A stretch of DNA of 64,000 nt from positions 62,001-126,000 of the forward strand of contig JAACJM010000108.1 of NCBI GenBank assembly GCA_013368315.1. The letters are read 5' to 3'. Positions 35,259-46,265 of the stretch are shown in pieces; the first letter of the stretch is position 1; the number at the start of each line of letters is the position of its first letter. Below the pieces are notes generated by a model that was given only the letters and a program-made list of their open reading frames with translations, was not told where the DNA came from and did not search any database. Both the position numbers and the translations under genes were made by a program. The DNA is from Tetrapyrgos nigripes. Taxonomy: Eukaryota; Basidiomycota; Agaricomycetes; Agaricales; Campanellaceae.

Positions 35259-35811
35259 CACCAGGGGCAAACTCAAGGTCAGTTAACTTTGAACTGCATT
35301 AACTTCGGTTGACCTGCAGTTGGCTTGTGGTTGGCTGCAGTAAGGTCATGGTTGAGCAGACTGAATAGAGCACTGGAATAGCAGTCCACTCAAAAAATTG
35401 TTAGGACGTTCATATGATGAGAAGTTAACTTTGTTACTTTGCGCTTTTATTTGCAAACTTCACCCAGCTTCAAAATATCTGGCATTATCAGAATATCATG
35501 AAACTGCTCTCTCTTTGGGAAAGTAAGCCTTGGTGCTGAAGCATGCTAGAAGTATCCAAGAATTGGCTTTTTTTATAAAAAAAAATGGGCAAGTAACGGC
35601 TTGAGCAGTATTGCATTCAGACTTGAGAGTGTTGAAGTACCTCCAAGAAATAAGATCTTACATCAGTTTCAATGCCTTTCATTCAAAGGTACTAGCCTTT
35701 TTGTGCAAAACCTTTCTGCTAATGTTGAAGTTCACTCAAGTCTTTGCCTGTATCTTTGCCTCAGATGACCAATGCATGAGAATATATTTCTATATTTTGT
35801 ATGATTGCATT

Positions 35812-38800
35812 TAGTGATGTGCGGGCTTGGGCTCAAAGCCCTAGGCCGGCCCAAGCCCGGCTCTGAAAGCCCAAGCCCGGCCCGGCCTTTGAAGAGGGCT
35901 TGAGGGCTTGAGGGCTCGGGCTTGCTTTCTCAAAGCCCCTGGGCTCGGGCTCAGGCCCGGGCTTTCAGCCACTCAGCATCGAGCCAGTCATGGGAAAAAG
36001 TAAGCTGCCGATCTGCAAAATTGGCTTCGATTCCCACTTGTAAAGGTAACGTGCCTAGCTTGCACTGCCACTTTTTGCATTTCTGTTCTTACCACCACGA
36101 TCTGAAGTCACCCTTCCCGCCGTTTTCTTGATTATCCCAAAATACTTCACGATGTAACCTATTACAAGATGGTACATATGGAATTGCTTCTTGAGCTCTC
36201 ATCCATCCATCTCAGGCTCGAGCTCAACCCTTTCTTGGGCAATACAGTTTGTACATGAGGTTTTTTTTTTGGTCTACTTGCGTACCCTGAGACCAATGTG
36301 GTCGTCTTCAATTGTTATCGGTCAAAATACACTAAATTAGCTCTAACACAGCCGTCTTCACCCTTGCGAGCATACCGAACACACAATAAACGAGTTTCAA
36401 GCCAGCAAACATACATCATAGACTCCGAGAGACGCGTTTTCGAGTGTTTTTAACCTCGTGTCCTTGAGGTTCTTATCAAGCCACACGGAAAAGATTGTCC
36501 GCGCTCCAACTTGGCAAATTTTAGGTATAAAAAGGTAGGATTTTCAGATTAGCTTTGCCCAAACAACGAGATGAAAGCTTCCAAGCACTCATCTCACCGT
36601 CCATCCCTTCAACCCTCAACGCCATATACGGTCGCGTTTAATGCAACTCAGTGGTTCCTTCTCCTTTTCTTGTTGACCGTCGCTCCTGTGGCTGGGCTCT
36701 TTTTTACTTTGTCGCAGTTCCCAGGATTTCCAGCTATCTCGCAGATACTGAGCTTGACATCCGAGCAAGCTGCTGACTTACCCTGTGCGTTCACCGGTCT
36801 TTTTCTCTATGTTTTTATTCTTGTTTTACTTGGTGGTGAGTACTCAGTTTCTCTCTTGAAAAGATTGATCTGACGAAATTTTCAAGTACAAACAATCTAC
36901 CCTGAGGTATTCAAGATCAATCACATTTTTCGCTTTCAAAAATTCAGGCTTCGGCGTCGCCATGTCTCACATATGAGGTCAGACTGTTGGAGAAAGATCA
37001 TATCCAAAAGCGAGAGTCCGTTCACTGTCTTTATTCGGGATGCCTCCAAGGGTACACTCTGTCTCAGTGCGTCCTTATTCTTTCCGACGATCATTCAATT
37101 AATAATGCTTATTTTAAAGGTGTGAATAAAGACACCACCGTCCAAGACATGCTCGTTATGATATTCAGCCGCAACTCGGACTCTCTACCAGCATCTGCTT
37201 GTATCTCTCTGGCAGCAAGCAATCGATTTTTGTATCTTCCACTCCATGAATCGTTGGGTAATCTTGGGATTGGTTCCATGAGCATGATTACACTTCGTGT
37301 CCGTACGTTGGGTGGTTGTGAGTCAAATTTTCAATACTCAGATGCCAATACTTACCAGTATCAACTCTGCATTTTTAGCAGCGATATCTCGGGATGATCA
37401 GTGTGCTGTTGGTTCTGATGGGAAGCTTTTGGATGCATCCGAGATCGACTGGGTGCATGATCCTGAAGATGACAGTACGCAACCAGCAACTAGTAGTGGT
37501 ATGTTCTCTTCTCATTTCCGGGTTCATTACCTCTATCTCAACCACGATAGGTCAACGCTCATCTCGGAATGTTAAACCGACATGGAAGATCTCCGATCCC
37601 AATAATGATGGCGAAATTGAAGTTACGTCGCATCAGAATCAGCGATCAGAGGCTCTCTCTACATCAAACATTTCTGAGAAAGTTTCTGGGAAAGTGAAGG
37701 GAAAGCGAAAAGCTGCAGATGCTCCTGCCACTAAGCAGCCTGTTAAGAAGACAAAAAGTAAGTACTCCAAAATATACTAATGCAGTGATGGCTCATATTA
37801 TTACAGGTAACGCAAAGTCATCTTCTACTTCCAAGGCTCCTCAAGCAGCTTCTTGTATAGCCGATGTTCAAGATTCAGCGCCAGCTGACATACAGTCCGA
37901 TACTGAGGTTGAAGATTTCTCTGAAGAGACTTCGAGAGGTAGCTTCAGAGACCGAACTCGTGACATCGATGAGTTCTTTGAATCAGCTGTCAGTGATCGG
38001 CGCAAATGCAAGAAATGCCGGTGAGTTTTTATAAGTCATGTCCACCATGTAATCTGGGTTGTTTATTATCATAGGAATGTTTCGCTCGTTGCCCATGCAT
38101 CAACACTTCGGCGTCATATTGAAGCAGATCATAAGGCAAGTTTTATTTACTTCAATTTTTGGGTGGCGTACTATTACTAACTAGCACACTTTAGCCTCAA
38201 TACGATGCATGGTGTACCCGAGTAAACTTCAAAACCATGCTTCCAAAGGCACGGAAAGCAGCAGCCGCTGCCGCATCTCAATCAGCAGTTCAAACGACAT
38301 TGGATCCTCATCTTACTGAGCCAACAGTCAAGATACCATACTCAGATAGGCTTTTTCGTGAGGCCGCTATTGAATGGCTCATTGCGACAGATCAGGTACG
38401 TTTTCATCATCTCACTAGTGCGACTAGCTCCGAAAATGTCTTTTTCAGCCCTTACAGGCACTTGAACATCCGAAATTTATCCACATGATTGATGTCGCAT
38501 CTCGAGCAACCAATGGCGTTGTAATTCCAGGGCGGAAGGCAACACGTACTGAAATCAAGTCAATTTTTAAAAGGAATCTCAATCACCTCCGGAAGCGATT
38601 TCAGGTATTTATCTGCGTTTTTGACAACTTCATATCTTACCCTTACTTATATCCTCTCCAGGGTGACACGATCAAAGGATTAGTTAGCCTGACATGTGAT
38701 GCTTGGCAAGCATCAAACACCGATGCATACTTTGCAGTAACTGCTCACTGGATTGAGGACACAGGTCCAAACTCATGGCTTCTACAGTCTAACCTTATCG

Positions 38801-40961
38801 GCTTCACTCAAATGAATTCTGCTCATGATGGTGTACGTCTGGGACGTGCTCTGTACAAGGTTATTGCCAGAGTTGGCCTCGAACCCAAAGTACGTCTGAA
38901 CGTCAGCTCGAGGTCTTAACACACAATTTTAATTTCTTTGTAGGTTGGATGGGTGACATGCGACAATGCTTCTAATAATGATACAATGCTGCGGCACTTT
39001 GCAACTCGACTGAATGCATCACCAAAGCGAAAGGGCCTCCCTTATTGGAATCATGAACATAGACGCATTCGGTAGGTCACATTTTTAGCCATTCACGTTT
39101 GATTCAATGACTGACATTGAGAATTAGTTGTTTTGCGCATGTTATCAACCTCGCAACACAGGCTGTGATTTCTACCTACAGTAAATCAAAGTACTTCAAT
39201 CCTGCTAATCCTGAGGAACATGAGCCTGACACGGAAACAATCAATCGTGATGAAATTGGGCTCATACGAAGCATTGTTGTTAAGGTATACTCATTTCTTA
39301 CTCCTCAAATCAAGTTAATCACTAGCATCATCTGCCAGGCACGGTCATCTGCAAAGCGGAAAGAACTATTCAAGACTATCCAGACACGTCCACCTTCGCA
39401 ACGTAATGGTCCACCACTCATGTTGCTTCTGGATATGGTTGTTCGGTGGTCTTCGACCTTCATCATGCTAGAACGTGCAGAATCATTAAAACAGGTATTT
39501 TGAACTTTTTCCCCTTAGCCACTTTAACTGAAATCCCTTAGTTTGTCGATACTTTTGTCTACGAGATTGGTTTATTGGAGTCTGAGAACACCGACAAGCG
39601 GCGAAAAATTGATCAACTCAAGTTATCTGATAAGGAATGGCAGCGAGTCAAGTTGTTTCTCGATCTTTTAGCGGTAAGTGATTATATGTTCTTCGACTTT
39701 TTGATTGCCTTTTGATTTACTGATTTATCTTATTGCCAGTATGCAAACTCGGCGCAGCAGATGTTCTCGTCAGACACAGAACCTTCCTTGCACGTTGGTC
39801 TACCTGCTTTAGAAGGTTTGCATAAAGCGTGGTCCTCTCGTGTCGCAAAACCAAAATATTCTCCATTTGCCGACGCACTCCAGGCTGGCGTTAATAAAGT
39901 CAGTGGCTACTACAGCAAGACTGAACTTTCGGATGCCTATATGATGGCAATGAGTGAGTATTTCAATCTATTACTTTGTTGACTAGATTTGATCCGTTAT
40001 CCAGTCCTTCATCCAGAGAAGAAAATGCGACACTTCATCAAGAATTGGGAACCTGATCTCTGTGATCAGGTGCGTAATTCGGCTGAGCGTATTGTGAGTT
40101 GCTACGTTATGAACATTCAATAAATATTGAAGTGATTATCAGTTCAAGGAACGCTACATCGAGCTTTGCGGAAGTCTTGAAGCATCACAAACTCAACGCA
40201 ATGCTTCCCCAAAGAAGGATAGGCGACATCGTGTGCTGTTAGATGACTCAGATTCCGATGATGAAATGGACAACCAGACCAAATCCAATTCCGTTCAGCC
40301 GTGGCTTCAGGAGTTCAATGATTTCCTTGATGCTAAAGAGAAGATTCCTTCTGGAATGTCTTTGGTACAGTGGTGGGGGGTAAGTAACTGTTATTATTTC
40401 GAGTTTTTGATATTTATTGAAAACTGCACAGCTCCATTCTACAGACTATCCAGTTTGGGCGTCACTTGCACGGGATTACTGTGCCATTATGGCATCGTCT
40501 GTGTCAAGTGAACGCACCTTTTCATCAGCTGGGATTACGATTAGCAAACGACGCAACCGACTCGGAAAGGATATTGTTGAACCATTGCAATTTCTCAAAT
40601 GTGCACTCCGTCGTAACTTGATATTCCGTGAAGCGCCACTGGAGGATGACAATGTTGAGGCCGATGATGGCACTCTAGAAGATGAAACAGAGGATTGGGT
40701 GGAGCTTATCGATGTCGACGAGGCTGAAGATAGCGGGGAGGACTTAGATTATGATGGTTTCAACTAGAATACACTGATAATTGTTCTAGTTTCTAATTTA
40801 CTACAATTTTTTGACTACTGAGCCCGGGCCTGAGCCCGAGCCTGCCCAAGCCTGCCCTACTGAGGGCTCGAAGGCTCGGGCTCGATCTCTAGCAAGCCTG
40901 AGCCCGACAAAGCCCAGCCCAAGCCCCGGCTTTTGAGCCCGGCCCGGCCCGCACATCACTA
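35812..40961 (+). mobile_element. hAT transposon, autonomous-type copy 2 (5150 bp)
   Basis: The element begins TAGTGATGTGCGGGC and ends GCCCGCACATCACTA. The target duplication is ATTGCATT (35804-35811 and 40962-40969). It carries the same subterminal GC-rich word arrays and the same gene as 9141-14289, in inverted orientation. The two copies enclose 21.5 kb. Different target duplications show two independent insertions rather than a segmental copy. It is inserted in the TIR element at 35259-41042. Confidence 0.95.
36571..40767 (+). CDS. hAT transposase with membrane, ubiquitin-like and BED domains (copy 2)
   Basis: Spliced gene with well over ten exons. Exon 1 (36571-36835), a 20-base exon 2 (36887-36906) and exon 3 (36948-37317) join in frame. 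Residues about 28-50 (FLLLFLLTVAPVAGLFF) and 70-89 (FTGLFLYVFILVLLG) are hydrophobic. Residues about 140-218 form a ubiquitin-like domain ending exactly LRVRTLGG. A basic, low-complexity linker (GKVKGKRKAAD) is followed by a BED-type finger (CKKC then HASTLRRHIEADH). Next come hAT core motifs: SLTCDAWQASNTDAYFAVTA, WVTCDNASNN, CFAHVINLATQ and RWSSTFIML. The dimerisation region SSVSSERTFSSAG is followed by an acidic tail. All joins examined keep frame. It should cut and paste its own element and relatives sharing the TIR. Start chosen at MKASKHSSH, after a TATAAA box at about 36525. Confidence 0.88.
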
Positions 40962-41045
40962 ATTGCATTACCGCAGACTAACCACAGGTCAACTGAAGTT
41001 AATGTGGTTCAAAGTTAACTGACCTTGAGTTTGCCCGTGGTGATA

Positions 41046-42416
41046 TGCTCAGGTCTCAGACTGTGGCTATGTACTTGTGGAGTGTACAAACAACAAACAA
41101 ACAAAAATGTGTGCTTAACAGTGCCACCAGTGCTCAACTGCATGCTGTGGCTGTGCAGTTGCAGATTGTACAAACAAGACCAAAAGATGTACACTTAACG
41201 GTGCCATGAAACTCAGGGATAAGATGATTCCTCATTTCATTTGGACTTGTAAACACTACTCTAAGAATGGTCTGGCAGAGAGACACTAAAAACCCTTCGA
41301 GCATGAAAACCACTTTGGGAAAAATCCACATTGTAAGGGAAAAGTTACCACTCCCAGAAAAAGAATACAATAGAGGGTGGGAACAGGAGGGTAAATGAAA
41401 AAAGGAGGTAAAAGGAGTCCAAGGCTGATGACCTTGAAATGAGTGAAGGATAGAGAGTATAGGTGAGCGTATAAATAGCAGATGAGGAAAAGGAGGTAAG
41501 GGTGAAGGCTGAATCAGGATGGATAGCAGGAGGATCAAGTTCTCACTGGGATTGCCAGTTCATCAAAACATGATCAAGGAGACCTGACCTCCCTGACGTA
41601 GTCAGATCATAGGTGTACAGGTAGGGCAGGTCGTGTATAGGTATGTTGATGGAAAGGCCCTAGCAATCAGTCTGCCAGGGCCAGATCACACTGAGACAGG
41701 GCTTGATTGTGTCTCAGGGGCTTGTCTGATGAAGGAGGGGCTTAGGAGTGTCACTGGAGCTTGGATGCGATAGGGTTGGTGGGGCTGCAACAGGGTTGTA
41801 TGTAGTTGTCTGTCTTCATGTGATCTGTTGCGTACCGTGAATCAGATGTGCTTCAAACCAACCTTTGACTGCTTTCTCCATCATGGGCCAGCACATCAAT
41901 GCAAGAGGGATGTCAGCGTGTGTATGCCATCTAGCGGTCTCTCTTGCAGGCCTGTCAGAGCCCAACTCTCCCAATCTGACCTGTTTCATATTTACAGTGT
42001 ATACTCAGGGTAAGGATGTTGCATGGCTGAAAGGAATATTGGTTAGAGATATGGTGCAGGCATTTAAGTTTTTGGAGGAAAAGAGAGGGAAGGGGAGGAA
42101 AGACAATGGGAAGGTTGAGGGATATTTGCAGGAGATTTTTGGATATGACATATCAACTCAGAACTTTGATAAGCAGGTCAGAGCATGGAGGGTGATGACC
42201 AAGGCAGAGAGAGAGGATGGGAAAGGTGTTTCGGCAATGAGAAGATGGGACATATGGAGAAAAGATACATCAGGTTGGTGGTCAACACAAGCTCATGATG
42301 AAGGTTTGTTGTAAATAATTACTTTTGGTTCCTATTAGATTTGTAGACTACTCAATGACAGTTCAGTTTGTAGAAATGTATTCTATTATGATAAGAAATA
42401 ACAATTTGTTTGTACA
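41046..42416. other. No recognised gene; one coding-like ORF
   Basis: The minisatellite resumes at 41080-41205. An open frame at 41865-42314 (plus) ends with a protein-like stretch (WLKGILVRDMVQAFKFLEEK, FGYDISTQNFDKQVRAW, MRRWDIWRKD). It has no clear start or introns, and I do not recognise it. It could be a gene fragment. The rest shows nothing. Confidence 0.4.
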
Positions 42417-44870
42417 CTAGTAATATCCAGGGTGAAATTTTTGTAGTCTAGATAAAGTTAAGATGTTTCGTCGACAAATCATCTCATCTAAAAAGAAATT
42501 GTACTTGATTATACCCATCTGTCTCACAATGGCCACATAGCCACCCAACCATACATTATTCTGCTCTGCAATCGAAGAATTGAAATACCAGGAATTTGTC
42601 TCATCACATCTGAGAGTATCAAAACAATATGGGTTGCAGTGCCATGAACACTCTATGTCAGTCTTCTTGTGCTTTGTCTTCCAGTGAAAGACATCAACAG
42701 GTAGTCCCAGATGTTGATAGAGCAAATTTTTCTGGGCACAGAGGTGACGATAAAGTCAGCAGTTATTGTCATAGAATAAAACATCGGGTAAAAGACCTTG
42801 AGCTTCAAACCAATGCAGTGATCCCTGAAAAATGACATCAGCCTTGCAAAAAATGAAGCAAGCAGGGCAAAGAAAAAGAGAAAAGTTAGAGGGGGTTGTA
42901 GGGGGAGACTTCCCCCTACTGCAAACAAAAAAGATGGATGGCGTGCGGAGCACAAAAGAGGGGGTTGTAGGGGGAGACTTCCCCTACTGTAAACAAACAA
43001 GAGAGACAGCATGCAGAGCACAAAAGAGGGAGTTGTAGGGGGAGACTTCCCCCTACTGTAAACAAACAAGAGAGATGGTGTGCAGAGCACAAAAGAGGGG
43101 GTTGTAGGGGAGACTTCCCCCTACTGTAAATGAAAAGAGGCAGTGTGCGGGGCAGAAAAAGTTTACTCACCACTAACTGTTTACGAGTCTCTGCTTTGTG
43201 ACATGTTTCCCAACGAACGATGATCCTGCATGGTCAGTGAAAAACAAGCTCAGCATGGGAACGGAGTTGACCGAAGATTGCTTTGAGGTTTGGTCCATCT
43301 TCATTCTTGTCAGCTGGACATCTGGCATTGGGATCTTTAATGAATGTTGTAGACTGTGCTTGAGGCTGAGGACCAGTGGACTCTTCAACTTCATCATGGA
43401 TGTCATTGGGATTGAGAGAGTCAGAGGGCTGAGAGCACTGGAGAATGTGTTTGAGCTGGAAGAATTCTTGGTGTCATTGGCAGCAGTTGCTTTCAAGAAT
43501 CTTGTGTTGAGGTATGGAACAGGTCAGACCACCCTCTTGGTTGGGATGAGAGCAGCCCACCATGGCACAGATATATTCTTTCTCTTGATGTTTGGCGCAG
43601 TAGCAGGCTTTGCCAGGAAGAGGCGGTTCTGGGCAATCTTCCGCCTGGTAAGCACATCACAGACGTCCTATAACAATACCATCGGCAACAAGGGCTCTGG
43701 TTTGATCTATTATAACATCAGAGGTTGGTCAAAAAAAAAAACAAAAGGAACGCACACATTTCGCTGTTGATAACTGAAATCTGTCTGCATTTGTCACAGT
43801 AATGATTGACCTCAGGGGTGCTGAATGTGGTAATACGAATGTTCCTGGCTTGCATAGCATCGTTGAACTGGTCCTTTTGATCGCCAGAGTGGGGTACATC
43901 GAGTAAGGCACTGGTTGCTTGAGCGTCCTCAAGGAGAGAGGTGACAATGAAAGCATCTTGAACATTCTTGTGAGTTAAGAGAGTGTTGGTGAACCAGTTT
44001 GGTGAGGCATTGTTGGGCTTGGAGAGGGAGATGTTGTACATGTTGGCGGCATTAGTATCAGATGTCCTAGAACGGAGTCAGCAGAGCCACAGAAAAAAGG
44101 AGTAAAACATGTACCATGACATGACCATTTGCCCTGCAAAGAGATCCACCAGTTCCTTCTCAACATACCGTGATTTGGTCACTTGAAGAGCACTAGGAAT
44201 ACCAGAGTAGTAGTAGCGACGGTTGGACTCGACAAAATAGTTGGGATAATAGATGGTGTGACAGCCTGGTAGGCAGGTGAGTAGGGGCTAATCAAGGAAA
44301 GGGGAAGAAACGCACCATAGTAAGTAGTGATAGCACTGTCCCACAATGTGAAGAGGAGTATCTTGGTGAGTCCATCACATTGTCGTAATAGACTATGGTT
44401 GTCACAGCAAGAATTGAGACAGGTCTGGATAGGTGGCCATAGGGTGTGAGGGGCTAGAGAGAGCGAGTCAGCGTCGGGATGGAAAGAGAATGTGAAGATT
44501 ACTGACATAGCTGTTGGTCATGACTGCTGTGTGAGGAATGTTTGGGGCCATGGTCACTGCTCCAGATGTATTCCCGGAGAATGTACCAGTACGCCTCAAT
44601 GTAGGCTTCTTGAATGCTGGTGGAGTGAGAGAGATAGTGTCGAATGTGCAGTGGAATGCACAACGGAGCCTGGGTTGGACTGTGAGAAGGGGGTTGACTG
44701 GCAAGAATGTCATTGTGGAGAGGGGTAGCAAGAGTGATGAGTTGAAGGAGGCTGTTGAAGGTGACGTTCTTGAGCAAGTTTGGAACAGTGGAGAGGACGT
44801 GTAAAAGGTGTGAGAGTAGCATGGGGGGTGGGATGAGGCAGGAGATATTCAACGTGTCAATTAAGTATGT
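42417..44870 (-). pseudogene. KDZ transposase with CxC region, copy A
   Basis: Reading the minus strand from about 44850: EAYWYILREYIWSS, then TLWPPIQTCLNSCCDNHSLL, TKILLFTLWDSAITTYY, GIPSALQVTKSRYVEKELVD, NISLSKPNNASPNWF, HYCDKC, and EYICAMVGCSHPNQ-type Cys clusters. After an intron come GSLHWFEAQGLLPDVLFYDNN and LGLPVDVFHWKTKHKK. The end is HCNPYCFDTL, FNSSIAEQNNVWLGGYVAIV and YNFFLDEM. This is the CxC plus RNase H-fold arrangement of Kyakuja-Dileera-Zisupton transposases. A TGA at 42756-42758 follows the YDNNC motif (copy B has CAA), so this copy is broken. The minisatellite 42880-43140 lies in an intron. Element ends were not located. Confidence 0.78.
42880..43140. repeat. Hairpin minisatellite in KDZ intron, copy A (about 4 units)
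   Basis: Units of 68-69 bases start at about 42889, 42958, 43026 and 43095 (word GAGGG(G/A)GTTGTAG). Each has an almost perfect 9-bp stem with a 4-base loop, GTAGGGGGA-GACT-TCCCCCTAC. On the minus strand each unit also carries TTTACAG-TAGGGG, an acceptor-like sequence. The array follows the donor GTGAGTAAAC (about 43170) of a KDZ intron. Confidence 0.88.
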
Positions 44871-45026
44871 ATAGAGTACAAAAGCTGGCTGTGCTACTCC
44901 TGTCCGGCTATTCTACCTGACATGTCTGGCCCACTCCCAGACGCTCCGTAACGTCGTAGGGGCTTGTTGGCCCCATCAGCCCCAGATGTGATCAGGCCCA
45001 GGGCTTTTCCAGTATCATACTTGCTC

Positions 45027-46226
45027 TCAGTGAAAGACATTGACAGGTAATCCCAGATGTCGATAGAGCAAATTGTTCTGGGCATGGAGGTGATGATAAA
45101 GTTGGCAGTTATTGTTGTAGAATAAAACATCAGGTAAAAGACCTTGAGCTTCAAACCAATGCAATGATCCCTGAAAAATGACATTAGCCTTGCAAAAAAT
45201 GAAGAAAGCAGGGCAAAGAAAAGGAGAGAAATTAGTGGTTGTAGGGGGAGACACAAGAAAAGAAGAGGCAGTGTGCAGAGCACAAAAGAGGGGGTTGTAG
45301 GGGAAGACTTCCCCCTACTGTAAACAAAGAGAGATGGTGTGCAGAGCACAAAAGAGGGGGTTGTAGGGAGAGACTTCCCCCTACTGTAAACAAAAAAGAG
45401 AGATGGCATGCAGAGCACAAAAGAGGGGGTTGTAGGGGAGACTTCCCCCTACTGTAAACAAAAAAGAGAGATGGCATGCAGAGCACAAAAGAGGGGGTTG
45501 TAGGGGGAGACTTCCCCCTACTGTAAACAAAAAAGAGAGACAGCATGTGGAGCACAAAAGAGGGGGTTGTAGGGGGAGACTTCCCCCTACTGTAAACAAA
45601 AAAGAGAGACAGCATGCAGAGCACAAAAGAGGGGGTTGTAGGGGGAGACTTTCCCCTACTGTAAATGAAAAGAGGCGGCATGCATGGCAGAAAAGTTTAC
45701 TCGCCACTAACTGTTTAAGAGTCTCTGCTTTGTGACATGTTTCCCAACAAACAATGATCCTGCATGGCCAGTGAAAAACAAGCTTGGCATGGGAATGGAG
45801 TTGACCGAAGATTGCTTTGAGGTGTGGTCCATCTTTGTTCTTGTCAGCTGGACATCTGGCATTGGGATCTTCAATGAATGTTGTAAACTGTGCTTGAGGC
45901 TGAGGACCAGTGGACTCTTCAACTTCATCATGGATGTCATTGGGATTGAGAGAGTCAGAGGGCTGAGAGCACTGGAGAATGTGTTTGAGCTGGAAGAATG
46001 CTTGGCATCGTTGGCAGCAGTTGCTTTCAAGAATCTTGTGTTGAGGTATGGAACAGGTCAGACCACCCTCTTGGTTGGGATGAGAGCAGCCCACCATGGC
46101 ACAGATGTATTCTTGTTCTTGATGTTTGACACAGTAGCGAGCTTTGCCAGGAAGAGGCAGTTCTGGGCAATGTTCCACCTGGTAAGTGCATTGCTGGTTT
46201 GATCTATTATAACATCAGAGGCTGGT

Positions 46227-46265
<39 letters not shown>

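Larger units (their letters stand above)
35259..41042. mobile_element. 626-bp TIR element split by the hAT insertion
   Basis: The left end is CACCAGGGGCAAACTCAAGG followed by TCAGTTAACTTTGAAC. The right end in reverse complement is CACCACGGGCAAACTCAAGG followed by the same TCAGTTAACTTTGAAC. The inverted repeats extend for about 60 bases. The flanks are the 3-bp repeat ATA (35256-35258 and 41043-41045). Subtracting the hAT element and its 8-bp duplication leaves 626 bp with no gene. The CACC termini and ATA duplication match the protease-carrying element at 27739-30045, suggesting the same superfamily (CACTA/CMC-like by inference). Confidence 0.82.

Noticed and set aside
42880..43140. Regularly spaced repeats suggesting a CRISPR-like array
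   Set aside because: The whole 68-69-bp unit is repeated with no variable spacers, and the context is a eukaryotic transposon intron.
42653..43173. Overlapping frames rich in repeated Ser/Pro/Phe peptides across the minisatellite
   Set aside because: They are translations of the 68-69-bp intronic repeat in several frames, not a repeat protein. The KDZ exon frame stops at the intron donor near 43170.
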